Origin: Palsa-883 sp963847615
GTDB taxonomy: Bacteria > Pseudomonadota > Alphaproteobacteria > Acetobacterales > Acetobacteraceae
Length of the DNA stretch: 64,000 nucleotides
Direction: 5' to 3'
NCBI GenBank assembly: GCA_963847615.1
Contig: CAWKAN010000017.1
Coordinates: forward strand, 1 to 64,000
This document shows positions 1 to 9,326 of this stretch, piece by piece. How positions within the stretch are numbered: position 1 is the stretch's first letter; every line of letters begins with the position of its first letter. Both the position numbers and the translations under genes were made by a program. The notes below the pieces were generated by a model. The model worked only from the letters and a program-made list of their open reading frames with translations, was not told the DNA's origin and made no database searches.

Positions 1-92
1 AGACCGGCCGGCGCGGCGTGGCGATCCGGCGGCCTCGCCCGGCTTGCCCGTCGCCGCCATCGGACGCATGATTAGGCCGGGAGGTACCCACC
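1..92. other. left edge, no complete gene
   Basis: No complete gene fits here. One frame is open from the edge to a TAG at 73-75 and another to a TGA just past 107, so the tail of an upstream gene may be present, but neither short peptide is recognisable. The stretch GGGAGG at about 80-85 is a good ribosome binding site for the ATG at 93. Confidence 0.4.
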
Positions 93-419
93 ATGCTGTA
101 TGAACTGCGGATCTATCATTGCGTCCCGGGCAAGCTGCCCGACCTGCTGAAGCGCTTCGACACCATCACGCTGAAACTATGGGAGAAGCACGGCATCAAG
201 CAGGCCGGCTTCTGGACCACGGTGATCGGCGAGTTCAACCAGGCGCTGTATTACATGCTCGCCTGGAACTCGCTGGCGGAGCGCGAGCAGAAATGGGCCG
301 GCTTCGGCAGCGACCCCGAATGGCTGTCGGCGCGCGCGAAGACCGAGGAGGCCGGCCCGATCGTTGCCAAGGTGACAAACGAGATCCTGGCACCGACCGC
401 GTTCTCGGCGGTGAAGTAG
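93..419 (+). CDS. NIPSNAP family protein
   Basis: A 108-residue protein that fits the NIPSNAP family of small ferredoxin-like-fold proteins, one of the dimeric alpha/beta-barrel folds. The N-terminus MLYELRIYHCVPGK is the family hallmark (a strand ending in Tyr, then a short loop and Gly-Lys). A central stretch with FWTTVIGEFNQ and YYMLAW gives the second characteristic strand pair, and the C-terminus has the usual Thr-Asn-Glu-Ile-Leu-x-Pro-Thr ending. Length is normal for single-domain bacterial members. The start is supported by GGGAGG seven bases upstream. These proteins often sit beside catabolic dehydrogenases and dioxygenases, as here, but their biochemical role is not established; I infer an accessory role in the pathway encoded by the next four genes. 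Confidence 0.85.
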   Translation: MLYELRIYHCVPGKLPDLLKRFDTITLKLWEKHGIKQAGFWTTVIGEFNQALYYMLAWNSLAEREQKWAGFGSDPEWLSARAKTEEAGPIVAKVTNEILAPTAFSAVK

Positions 420-431
420 GCGTCGCCCCCA

Positions 432-518
432 CCGTCATGCCGGCGGATGCCGGCATCCACGACTTGCCTTCGTTGCGCAGGTAAAGGCGTGGATGCAGGG
501 CCACACCTGGCATGACGG
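432..518. repeat. REP-like palindromic intergenic element
   Basis: Outer arms CCGTCATGCC (432-441) and GGCATGACGG (509-518) are exact reverse complements. Inside, GCATCCACG (453-461) pairs with CGTGGATGC (488-496), and GATGCCGGCATC (446-457) is a small palindrome of its own. Such CCGTCATGCC/GGCATCCACG elements are common dispersed intergenic repeats in alphaproteobacteria. It lies between the NIPSNAP gene and the AtuA-type gene and could fold in the transcript. Confidence 0.75.
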
Positions 519-549
519 GGGGATGCGGCCACGGCCGTCAAACGGAAAG

Positions 550-1893
550 ATGACCATGCGACGCATCAGGATCGGCTCCGGCGCCGGCTACGCGGGCGAT
601 CGGATCGAACCCGCACTGGAACTCGCCGAGCAGGGCGAGCTTCACTACCTCGGTTTCGAGTGCCTGGCCGAGCGCACCATCGCCCTCGCCCAACAGGCCC
701 GGCTGGCCGATCCCGACGGCGGCTACGATCCGCTGCTGACCGCGCGGATGCAGAGCGTGCTGCCCGCCTGCGCCCGGCGCGGCATCCGCATCATCACCAA
801 CATGGGTGCCGCCAACCCCGCCGGTGCGGCGCGGGAGGTGGCGCGGGTCGCCCGCCGGCTGGGCCTGTATGGCCTGAAGATCGCCGCGGTCAGCGGCGAC
901 GACGTGCTGGCGGCGTTGCGCGGCGGTGACTATCCGCTGCTGGAACGTCCGGGCACGGTGGCGGGGCTGGGCGATCGCGTGGTTTCGGCCAACGCCTATC
1001 TCGGGGTCGCCCCGATCGTGGCGGCGCTGCGCGGCGGCGCCGACATCGTCATCACCGGGCGCGTCGCCGATCCAGCGCTGTTCCTGGCGCCGCTGGTGCA
1101 CGAGTTCGGCTGGGACCTGGCGGACTGGGACACCCTCGGCAAGGGCACCGTCATCGGCCATCTGCTGGAATGCGCCGGGCAGATCACCGGCGGCTACTTC
1201 GCCGATCCCGGCTACAAGGATGTGCGCGACCTGGCGCGGCTGGGGTTTCCGCTCGCCGAGGTGGCGGCGGACGGCAGCGCGATCATCACCAAGGTCGCCG
1301 GCTCGGGCGGCGAGGTCAGCCTGCGCAGCTGCAAGGAGCAACTGCTCTACGAGCTGCACGACCCGACGCGCTACCTGCAGCCCGACGTGGTGGCGGATTT
1401 TTCCACCGTGCGGCTGCAACCGGACGGCGCCGACCGGATCGCGGTCAGCGGCGGCAGCGGAACGATCCGGCCGGACACATTGAAGGTTTCGGTCGGCTAC
1501 CGCGACAGCTTCGTGGGCGAGGGGCAGATCTCCTACGCCGGCCCGGGCGCCCTGGCGCGCGGCCGGCTGGCGCTGGACATCGTCCGCGAGCGCCTCGCCC
1601 TGACCAAGGTGCAAGCCGAGGAACTACGCTGCGAGCTGATCGGCGTCGATGCGCTGCATCGCGGACCGCAAGCCGTGGTGCCCGAGCCGCCGGAGGTGCG
1701 GGTCCGCGTCGCCGGACGCACCGCGACGCTGGCCGAGGCGGTGCGCATCGGCAACGAGGTCGAGACGCTCTACACCAACGGCCCGGCCGGCGGCGGCGGC
1801 GCAACCAAATCGGCGCGCGAAGTCATCGCGGTGGTCTCCACGCTGATCCCGCGCGCCGCGGTTGCCCCGACCGTGCAGTATTCGGTGGCCTGA
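550..1893 (+). CDS. AtuA-type acyclic terpene utilization family protein (DUF1446)
   Basis: About 447 residues, matching the DUF1446/AtuA family. The N-terminal block RIGSGAGYAGDRIEPALELA followed by FECLAERTIALAQ is the family signature. Further conserved blocks are NMGAANP, VITGRVADPALFLAP, HLLECAGQITGGYFADPG and a glycine-rich GPAGGGGATKS near the C-terminus. AtuA of Pseudomonas belongs to the citronellol/geraniol utilization cluster, but its reaction is unknown and most homologues are in other catabolic clusters. The start could be ATG 550 or ATG 556; GGAAAG just upstream fits either. The next gene starts 2 bases after the stop and encodes the small domain that in many homologues is fused to the C-terminus of this protein, so the two probably form one complex. 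Confidence 0.85.
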   Translation: MTMRRIRIGSGAGYAGDRIEPALELAEQGELHYLGFECLAERTIALAQQARLADPDGGYDPLLTARMQSVLPACARRGIRIITNMGAANPAGAAREVARVARRLGLYGLKIAAVSGDDVLAALRGGDYPLLERPGTVAGLGDRVVSANAYLGVAPIVAALRGGADIVITGRVADPALFLAPLVHEFGWDLADWDTLGKGTVIGHLLECAGQITGGYFADPGYKDVRDLARLGFPLAEVAADGSAIITKVAGSGGEVSLRSCKEQLLYELHDPTRYLQPDVVADFSTVRLQPDGADRIAVSGGSGTIRPDTLKVSVGYRDSFVGEGQISYAGPGALARGRLALDIVRERLALTKVQAEELRCELIGVDALHRGPQAVVPEPPEVRVRVAGRTATLAEAVRIGNEVETLYTNGPAGGGGATKSAREVIAVVSTLIPRAAVAPTVQYSVA

Positions 1894-1895
1894 CG

Positions 1896-2225
1896 ATGAA
1901 GCTGCGCGAACTGGCGCATGCCCGCACCGGCGACAAGGGCGACACCTCGAACATCTCGGTCATCGCCTACGATCCGGGCGATTTCGCCTTCCTGCGCGAA
2001 CACGTCACCGCCGACCGGGTGAAGGCGCATTTCGCCGATATCGTGCGCGGTGCGGTCGATCGCTACGAGCTGCCCGGGCTCGGCGCGCTGAACTTCGTGC
2101 TGCACAGCACCCTCGGCGGCGGCGTCACCCGCTCGCTGTCGCTCGACGCGCACGGCAAAAGCCTCAGTTCCTGCCTGCTGGAAATGGAGATCCCGGACAG
2201 CCAGGCGGGGCGGCGGCGGAGATGA
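1896..2225 (+). CDS. AtuA-associated small protein (AtuA C-terminal-like domain)
   Basis: A 109-residue protein with the pattern of the C-terminal AtuA-like ferredoxin-fold domain: KLRELAHARTGDKGDTSNIS at the start, then a central region with FAFLREHVT and VRGAVDRYELPGL, then LGGGVTRSLSLDAHGKSLS. In many genomes this domain is fused to DUF1446; here it is a separate gene, only 2 bases after the AtuA-type stop codon, so co-translation is likely. It also overlaps the following SDR gene by 4 bases (ATGA). Function is unknown; a subunit or substrate-binding partner of the upstream protein is the natural inference. Confidence 0.8.
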   Translation: MKLRELAHARTGDKGDTSNISVIAYDPGDFAFLREHVTADRVKAHFADIVRGAVDRYELPGLGALNFVLHSTLGGGVTRSLSLDAHGKSLSSCLLEMEIPDSQAGRRRR

Positions 2226-2986
2226 AACTGCCGCGCACGCCGTCGTTCCGGCTGGATCGGCGGCGCGCCCTGGTGACCGGCGCCGGGCGCGGCATCGGCC
2301 TGGCGCTGGCCGCCGCGCTGGCTGAATCCGGCGCGCACGTCGTGCTCGCCGCGCGCACCGCCGCCGAGATCGCGGCCGCCAGCGCCGCCATCAACGCCGC
2401 AGGCGGCAGCGCCGAACCGCTGGTGCTCGACGTGACCGACCTCGCCGCGGTGCGCGCCGCGATCGCCGCGCAGCCGGCGTTCGACATCCTGGTCAACAAC
2501 GCCGGCACCAACCGCCCGCGCGATTTCCTGGAGGTGACGGAAGACGACTACGACGCCGTCACCACGCTCAACCTGCGCGCCGCGTTCTTCGTGGCCCAGG
2601 CGGTGGCGCGGCGCATGGTCGAAGCCGGGCGGCACGGCGCGATCATCCACATCTCCTCGCAGATGGGCCATGTCGGCGGCGCCCGCCGCACGGTGTATTG
2701 CACCACCAAGCACGGCATCGAGGGGCTGACCAAGGCGATGGCGATCGACCTGGCGCCGCACGGCATCCGGGTGAATTCCATCTGTCCCACCTTCATCGAA
2801 ACCCCGTTGAGCGCGCCGTTCTGGCAGGACAAGGCATTCCTCGCCGAGACCGTGCGGCGCATCAAGCTGGGCCGGCTTGGCCAGGTGGAGGACCTGATGG
2901 GCGCGGCGGTGTTTCTCGCCTCCGACGCCGCGGCGCTGGTCACCGGCACGTCCCTCGTCGTCGATGGCGGTTGGACCGCGGAATGA
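2222..2986 (+). CDS. SDR family NAD(P)-dependent oxidoreductase
   Basis: A 254-residue classical short-chain dehydrogenase/reductase. The cofactor motif TGAGRGIGLA is at about residues 19-28, NNAGTN at about 91-96, the catalytic Ser in IHISSQMG, and the Tyr-x-x-x-Lys pair in YCTTKHG at about 159-163. The C-terminal VTGTSLVVDGGW is typical of 3-oxoacyl-ACP-reductase-like members. It overlaps the preceding small gene by 4 bases and ends 13 bases before the HisD-family gene. Loci built around HpsN-type enzymes also often contain SDRs, so this enzyme probably oxidises a secondary alcohol in the same pathway. The exact substrate cannot be read from sequence. Confidence 0.9.
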   Translation: MKLPRTPSFRLDRRRALVTGAGRGIGLALAAALAESGAHVVLAARTAAEIAAASAAINAAGGSAEPLVLDVTDLAAVRAAIAAQPAFDILVNNAGTNRPRDFLEVTEDDYDAVTTLNLRAAFFVAQAVARRMVEAGRHGAIIHISSQMGHVGGARRTVYCTTKHGIEGLTKAMAIDLAPHGIRVNSICPTFIETPLSAPFWQDKAFLAETVRRIKLGRLGQVEDLMGAAVFLASDAAALVTGTSLVVDGGWTAE

Positions 2987-2999
2987 TGGAGCAAACGCA

Positions 3000-4290
3000 A
3001 TGATCCGCATCCTCAAGCACGGCCGCACCGAGGCGGAGAACGTCACCGCCGACCGCGAAGTGCGCCAGACGGTCGAGGTGATCCTGGAGGACATCATCGC
3101 CCGCGGCGATGCCGCGGTGCGCGAGCTGTCGGCGAAATTCGACAAGTGGGAACCAGCGGATTTCCGTTTGTCCCGCGAGCAGATCGATACGCTGATCGCC
3201 AGCCTGCCCGCCCAGGTGATCGACGACATCAGGTTCGCCCAGGCGCAGATCCGCCACTTCGCCGAGGTGCAGCGTGCCGCCCTGCTTGATGTCGAGGTCG
3301 AAACGCTGCCCGGGGTGCGGCTGGGCCACAAGAACATCCCCGTCGCCAGCGTCGGCTGCTACGTCCCCGGCGGGCGCTACCCGATGGTGGCCAGCGCGCA
3401 CATGAGCGTGGTGACCGCGAAAGTCGCCGGCGTGCAACGGGTGATCGCCTGCACGCCGCCGCTGAACGGCGCGCCGCCCGCCGCCACCGTCGCGGCGATG
3501 GCGCTGGGCGGGGCCGACGAGATCTACCTGCTGGGCGGCATCCAGGCGGTCGCGGCGATGGCGCTCGGCACCGCCTCGATCGCGCCGGTCAACATGCTGG
3601 TGGGGCCGGGCAACGCCTATGTCGCGGAAGCGAAACGCCAACTGTTCGGCCGCGTCGGCATCGACCTGCTGGCCGGGCCGACCGAGACGCTGATCATCGC
3701 CGACGACAGCACCGACGTGGAGATGTGCGCCACCGATCTGCTGGGCCAGGCCGAGCACGGCCCGACCTCGCCGGCGGTGCTGATCACCACCTCGACGCGC
3801 ATCGCCGAGGGGATCGAGGCGGAGATCGCCCACCAACTGCACACGCTGGAGACGGCGCATATCGCCAGCGTCGCCTGGCGCGACCACGGCCAGGTGATCC
3901 TGTGCGACACCGACGAGGAGATGCTGGCCGAGGCCGACCGCATCGCCTCGGAGCACGTCCAGGTGCTGACGCGTACGCCGCGCTGGTTCCTGGAACGGAT
4001 GCGCAACTACGGTTCGCTGTTCCTCGGCCCGGAGACCAACGTTGCCTATGGCGACAAGGTGATCGGCACCAACCACACGCTGCCGACCAGGCGCGCCGCG
4101 CGCTACACCGGCGGGCTGTGGGTGGGAAAATTCCTCAAGACCGTCACCTACCAGGAAGTCAGCCCGGCGGCGAGCGCGATGATCGGCGAGGACCTGTTCC
4201 CGGCTCTGCGCGATCGAGAACTTCGCCGGCCACAAGGCGCAGGCCGATCTGCGGGTGCGCCGTTACGGCGGACGCAACGCGGCCGAATAG
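3000..4290 (+). CDS. histidinol-dehydrogenase-family enzyme, HpsN-like (frameshifted in this sequence)
   Basis: About 429 residues once one base is removed. The conserved blocks GCYVPGGRYPMVASAHMS, VGPGNAYVAEAKRQLFG, LAGPTETLIIADD, LLGQAEHGPTSPAV and TNHTLPT identify the HisD superfamily, an NAD-dependent zinc dehydrogenase fold. The RYPMVASAHMS variant is that of sulfopropanediol 3-dehydrogenase (HpsN)-like paralogues; true HisD has a different sequence there. The context (AtuA, SDR, no his genes) also argues against histidine biosynthesis. Near 4200 the frame breaks: removing one C from the CCC run restores the normal tail RLCAIENFAGHKAQAD and a stop at 4288-4290. Without the correction the frame runs on to 4502. 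ATG 3000 follows GGAG. An equivalent dehydrogenation of another diol is possible. Confidence 0.85.
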
Positions 4291-4371
4291 ACCGTTCCGG
4301 CCACGGTCGTAACGATAACGCCACAACCATGACAGGCCAGGAAACCGCCCGCAACAGCGCCGCCGCGCGGC

Positions 4372-5649
4372 TCAGGCCAGCGCGAACTTCGCCACCGACA
4401 GCGCCGCGACCAGCCACGCCGCGCCGGGGATCTCCGCCCCGCGCCCCGCCGCCAGCTTCACCACCACATAGACCACGAAACCCAGCCCGATCCCGGTGGT
4501 GATCGAGAAGGTGAACGGCATCGCCAGCGCCACCACCACCGCTGGAACGGACTCCGTGGCGTCGTCCCAGCCGATATCGGCCAGCGCCCGCATCATCAGG
4601 CACGCAACGAACACCAGCGCCGGGGCGGTGGCAAAACCGGGAATTGCCGTGGCGATCGGCGCGAAGAACAGCGTCAGCAGGAACAGCGCCGCGACCGCCA
4701 GCGCGGTCAGCCCGGTGCGCCCGCCGGCCTGGATGCCCGCCGCGCTCTCGATATAGCTGCACGTCGTGCTGGTGCCGAGCAGCGCGCCCAGGATCGCCCC
4801 GCCGCTGTCCGCCAGCAGCGCCTCGCGCAGCCGCGGCACCGAGCCGTCCGGACGCATCAGCCCGGCGCGCTGCGTGGTCGCGATCAGGGTGCCGGCGTTG
4901 TCCAGCACATCGACCAGGAACAAGGTCAGCACCGCGGCGGTCAGCCCCCCCGACAGCGCGCCGGCGATGTCGAGCCGCAGGAACACCGGCGCCAGCGACG
5001 GCGGCAGCGCAACGACGCCGTGCAGCGTGCTCAGCCCGAACGGCACGCCCAGCAGCGCCGTGGCGACGATGCCGATCAGGATGGCGCCGCGCACGCCGCG
5101 CGCCGCCAGCCCCGCCATGATCAGGAACCCAAGCATCGCCAGCAGCGTGCGCGGCTGCCCCAGATGCCCAAGCGTCACCAAAGTCGCCGGGTCGGCCACG
5201 ACGACGCCCATGTCCTCCAGCCCGATCAGGCCCAGGAACAATCCGATCCCGGCACCGATGCCAAGTTTCAGCGGCAACGGAATCGCGGTGATCAGCCACT
5301 CGCGCACGCGCAGCAGGCTGACGATCAGGAACAGCACGCCGGACAGGAACACCACGCCCAGCGCCACCTGCCACGACACGCCCATGCCCTTCACCAGGGT
5401 GAAGGTGAAGAACGCGTTCAGCCCCATGCCCGGCGCCAGCGCCAGCGGCAGGTTGGCGAACAGCCCCATCGCCGCGGACCCCGTCGCCGCGGCGATGCAG
5501 GTGGCAACGAACGCGGCACCTTGGTCGATCCCCGCTTGCGCCAGGATCGCCGGATTGACCACCACGATGTAGGCCATCGTCAAATAGGTGGTCAGCCCCG
5601 CCAGCAGCTCGGTGCGGACCGAGGTCCCGTTGGCCGCCAGCCCGAACAC
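4372..5649 (-). CDS. NCS2 family permease (purine/xanthine type)
   Basis: A 425-residue integral membrane protein with about twelve hydrophobic segments, of the NCS2/AzgA-like purine transporter family. Diagnostic blocks are NGTSVRTELLAGLTTYLTMA at the N-terminus, LALAPGMGLNAFFTF, FLVDVLDNAGTL, and LGTSTTCSYIESAAG. These belong to the hypoxanthine/guanine/adenine proton-symporter branch. The start is GTG 5649, directly after the TGA (5655-5653) of the SMP-30 gene in the same frame, so the two are translationally coupled. The length is normal although the N-terminus is a little short. Pairing with a lactonase is unusual, so the substrate may not be a purine; the family assignment is much firmer than the substrate. 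Confidence 0.9.
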   Translation of the reverse strand: MFGLAANGTSVRTELLAGLTTYLTMAYIVVVNPAILAQAGIDQGAAFVATCIAAATGSAAMGLFANLPLALAPGMGLNAFFTFTLVKGMGVSWQVALGVVFLSGVLFLIVSLLRVREWLITAIPLPLKLGIGAGIGLFLGLIGLEDMGVVVADPATLVTLGHLGQPRTLLAMLGFLIMAGLAARGVRGAILIGIVATALLGVPFGLSTLHGVVALPPSLAPVFLRLDIAGALSGGLTAAVLTLFLVDVLDNAGTLIATTQRAGLMRPDGSVPRLREALLADSGGAILGALLGTSTTCSYIESAAGIQAGGRTGLTALAVAALFLLTLFFAPIATAIPGFATAPALVFVACLMMRALADIGWDDATESVPAVVVALAMPFTFSITTGIGLGFVVYVVVKLAAGRGAEIPGAAWLVAALSVAKFALA

Positions 5650-5652
5650 GCC

Positions 5653-6594
<942 letters not shown>

Positions 6595-6677
6595 GACGGT
6601 CGTTCTCCCATCGGTTCGCCCGCGAATGCTAGCCGCTCCGACGGTGCGCGGCTACCGCATCCAGGCGTGCCGGGGAG

Positions 6678-6950
6678 CAGGCCGGGCTCCGCCCCGGACC
6701 CCGCCAGGGGGCTTTGCCCCCGGACCCCCACCAGAGGCAGCGGCCTCTGGACTCCATGACTGGGAGTGTGGGGAGGGGGAGGGGGCGGGTGGGCGAGGCG
6801 ATGGGGCGCCGTCCGGCATGCCGGACGGCGCCCCATCGCCTCGCCCACCCGCCCCCTCCCCTCCCCACACTCCTGAAGGGAAGGCTCGCCCTGGCGGTCC
6901 AAGGGGCAGCGCCCTTGGTGGGGTCTGGGCGGAGCCCCAGCCCTGCTTCA
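6678..6950. repeat. palindromic intergenic repeat element, copy A
   Basis: GC-rich element filling the gap between the SDR gene and the SMP-30 gene, both read leftward. Its core is a near-perfect loopless palindrome from about 6766 to 6872, centred on GCATGC at 6816-6821, with arms of more than 50 bases differing only by one G. The flanks (CCAGGGGGCTTTGCCCCC, CCAGAGGCAGCGGCCTCTGG on the left; AAGGGGCAGCGCCCTTGG on the right) are themselves short palindromes and recur in copy B at 10.31-10.60 kb. The hairpin could stop transcription of the upstream SDR operon. Confidence 0.85.
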
Positions 6951-6963
6951 CCCCCCGCCGCGC

Positions 6964-7734
6964 CTACATGCGGCCGGCGTCCACCACCCAGAGCTGGCTG
7001 GTGCACATGCGGCTGTCGTCGGCGGCCAGCCACAGCACCATCCGCGTCAGGTCCGCCGGCACCAATTTGTCTTTCAGGCACTGCGACTGCAGCAGGTTCT
7101 TCTCGCCCTCTTGCGTCAGCCACAGCTTGATCTGCCGTTCGGTCATCACCCAGCCGGGGATCACGCAATTCACCCGGATGCCGTCGCCGCCGAGGTCGCG
7201 TGCCATGCCCTTGGTCAGCCCCTCCACCCCGGCTTTCGCGGTGGTATAGGCCGGCATGCCGCCGGCGCTGGCGTGCCAGGAGATCGAGCCGAAATTGATG
7301 ATCGAGCCGCCGCCCGCCGCGCGCATCATCGGCGCCACCGCCTGGATGGCGAAGAACTGGTGGCGCAGGTTCACCGCCTGGCGCTCGTCCCAGTACGCCA
7401 CCGTTACGTCCTGGTAGTCGTGCCGCTGGTCGTTGGCGGCATTGTTCACCAGCACGGTGATCGGGCCCAGCTGCTGCGCCGCCGCGGCGATCGCGCGTTG
7501 CAGGGCCGGAATGTCGGTGAGGTCGCAATGCTGGTAGAACGGTGGCGGGTGGCCGGTCGCGCCGATCGCCGCGACCAGCGCCTCGGCCGCGTCGTCGGCG
7601 ATATCGACGAAGGCCACGCGCGCGCCTTGCGCGGCGAACTGGCGCACGTGCTCGGCGCCGATGCCGCTGGCACCGCCGCTGATGAACACCACGCGGTCCT
7701 TCAGGCTGGGGTAGCGCGCGAACGCCTCGGTCAT
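6964..7734 (-). CDS. SDR family oxidoreductase
   Basis: A 256-residue classical SDR. The glycine-rich motif SGGASGIGAEH is at about residues 19-29, NNAAND follows the fourth strand, the catalytic Ser lies in INFGSISW and the Tyr-Lys pair in AYTTAKAGVEG. The acidic residue ending the second strand (VAFVDIADD) suggests a preference for NAD over NADP. It overlaps gntK by 4 bases, so it is the last gene of a gnd-gntK-SDR unit. That context suggests a sugar or sugar-acid dehydrogenase feeding gluconate or 6-phosphogluconate metabolism, but the specific substrate is not determined. Confidence 0.9.
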   Translation of the reverse strand: MTEAFARYPSLKDRVVFISGGASGIGAEHVRQFAAQGARVAFVDIADDAAEALVAAIGATGHPPPFYQHCDLTDIPALQRAIAAAAQQLGPITVLVNNAANDQRHDYQDVTVAYWDERQAVNLRHQFFAIQAVAPMMRAAGGGSIINFGSISWHASAGGMPAYTTAKAGVEGLTKGMARDLGGDGIRVNCVIPGWVMTERQIKLWLTQEGEKNLLQSQCLKDKLVPADLTRMVLWLAADDSRMCTSQLWVVDAGRM

Positions 7735-8243
7735 GGAACATCCTTCCGCTGTCTCAGGGTTTCGATGATCGTCGCGACCATCGCGGCGGGCTCGGCGGCG
7801 ACCGGCACGACGATCGGGCGTTCCGTCCGGTCCGGCTCCTCCAGCGTGGCGAACTGGCTGGCGAGCAGGCCCGGGGGCATGAAATGCCCGCGCCGCGCGG
7901 CCAGCCGGGCGGCGATCAGGTCGTGCGGCCCCTGCAGATAGACCAGCACCACATCAGGCCGCGGCCCGACCAGGATGGTGCGATAGGCGCGTTTCAGTGC
8001 CGAGCAGGCCACCACCCCGGACACGCCGGCGTCGCGCCAGGCGTCGATCGCAGCGGCGATCGCACGCAGCCACGGCCAGCGATCGGCGTCCTCCAGCGGC
8101 GTGCCGGCTTGCATCTTGGCGACGTTTTCCGGCGGGTGCAGCCGGTCCCCCTCCAGCATCTGCCAGCCGAGCCGTTCGGCCAGGCGTGCCGCGATGGTGG
8201 TCTTGCCGCAGCCGGAGACCCCCATCAGCACGACGACGGTCAT
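7731..8243 (-). CDS. gntK: gluconokinase, GntK type
   Basis: A 170-residue P-loop kinase of the GntK family, which phosphorylates D-gluconate to 6-phosphogluconate with ATP. The Walker A motif GVSGCGKTT is at residues 8-16, followed by the family block EGDRLHPPENVAKMQAGTPL, which binds gluconate, then CSALKRAYR, and the lid arginines in RLAARRGHFMPP. Length is typical. It overlaps gnd (4 bases) and the downstream SDR (4 bases). With gnd in the same unit the pair converts gluconate to ribulose-5-phosphate. Confidence 0.95.
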   Translation of the reverse strand: MTVVVLMGVSGCGKTTIAARLAERLGWQMLEGDRLHPPENVAKMQAGTPLEDADRWPWLRAIAAAIDAWRDAGVSGVVACSALKRAYRTILVGPRPDVVLVYLQGPHDLIAARLAARRGHFMPPGLLASQFATLEEPDRTERPIVVPVAAEPAAMVATIIETLRQRKDVP

Positions 8244-9232
8244 GCCGGCGGCTTGGCGCCCTGCTCGACATGGCCGCCGAAGCCCAGCCGCATCGCCGAC
8301 AGTACCTTTTCGGCAAAGGTATGATCATGCCGCGAACGGAAGCGGGTGAACAACGAGGCCGCGAGCACGTCGGCCGGCACCGCCTCCTCGATCGCCGCCT
8401 CGATGGTCCAGCGGCCCTCGCCGGAATCCTCGACATGGCCGGAGAAGTGCTCCAGCGTCGCGTCGCGCGCCAGCGCCTCCGCGGTCAGGTCGAGCAGCCA
8501 CGAGGTCACCACGGAGCCGCGCCGCCACACCTCGGCGATGTCGGCGACGTTCAGCTCGAACCGCTCGTCCGCCGCCAGCTGGTCCGAGGCGCGGTTGCGC
8601 AGGATGTCGAACCCTTCGGCCATCGCCTGCATCATGCCGTATTCGATGCCGTTATGGATCATTTTCACGAAGTGTCCGGCACCGGTCGGCCCGGCGTGCA
8701 GGTAGCCTTGCTCGACGCGCGGATCGCGCCCCTCGCGCCCGTCGGTGCGCGGGATCGTCCCGACGCCCGGGGCGAGGGCGGCGAAGATCGGATCGAGATG
8801 GCGCACCGCCGCGTCGTCGCCGCCGATCATCAGGCAGTAGCCGCGCTGCAACCCCCAGACGCCGCCAGATGTTCCGCAATCAAGATAATAGATGCCCTTC
8901 TCGGCCAGCGTCTTGCCGCGGCGGATGTCGTCCTTGTAGTAGGCGTTGCCGCCATCGATGATGTTGTCGCCGCGCGACAACCTGGCCCCGAGTTCGTTGA
9001 CGGTGGCTTCGGTGATCTTGCCTGCCGGCAGCATCACCCAGACGGTGCGCGGGGTATCGCCGAGCTTGCCGACCAGGTCTGCGACCGACGACGCGCCGAT
9101 CGCGCCTTCACCGCCCAGCGCCTGCACGGTCGCCGGGTTGGCGTCGTAGACCACGCAGGAATGCCCCGCGCGCGTCAGCCGCCGCACGATGTTGCCGCCC
9201 ATGCGGCCGAGGCCGATCACGCCGATCTGCAT
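8240..9232 (-). CDS. gnd: 6-phosphogluconate dehydrogenase, short NAD-type (decarboxylating)
   Basis: A 330-residue 6-phosphogluconate dehydrogenase of the short class (GntZ/YqeC-like) rather than the 470-residue form. It opens with the Rossmann motif GVIGLGRMGGNI; the second strand ends VVYDAN, where the Asp favours NAD over NADP. The substrate-binding signature is DCGTSGGVWGLQRGY, and the catalytic lysine lies in GHFVKMIHNGIEYG. It catalyses oxidative decarboxylation of 6-phosphogluconate to ribulose-5-phosphate. It is the first gene of the gnd-gntK-SDR unit. The start ATG 9232 is preceded on the minus strand by AAGGAGA. Confidence 0.94.
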   Translation of the reverse strand: MQIGVIGLGRMGGNIVRRLTRAGHSCVVYDANPATVQALGGEGAIGASSVADLVGKLGDTPRTVWVMLPAGKITEATVNELGARLSRGDNIIDGGNAYYKDDIRRGKTLAEKGIYYLDCGTSGGVWGLQRGYCLMIGGDDAAVRHLDPIFAALAPGVGTIPRTDGREGRDPRVEQGYLHAGPTGAGHFVKMIHNGIEYGMMQAMAEGFDILRNRASDQLAADERFELNVADIAEVWRRGSVVTSWLLDLTAEALARDATLEHFSGHVEDSGEGRWTIEAAIEEAVPADVLAASLFTRFRSRHDHTFAEKVLSAMRLGFGGHVEQGAKPPA

Positions 9233-9326
9233 TGGTCTTCTCCTTGGTACGGCGGCATGGCCGGCCGGGACCGGTCCTCGGGTGGGTCTGCGGTCCGACC
9301 CGCGGCCCGGCCATGACGCAGCGCGC

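Noticed and set aside
3000..4290. Histidine-biosynthesis HisD
   Set aside because: The substrate-loop sequence is that of HpsN-like paralogues and no other his gene is nearby.
3000..4502. HisD-family protein extended to 4502 with a Pro/Arg-rich tail
   Set aside because: The tail after about residue 400 has no family match, while removing one C restores the normal C-terminus and a stop at 4290.
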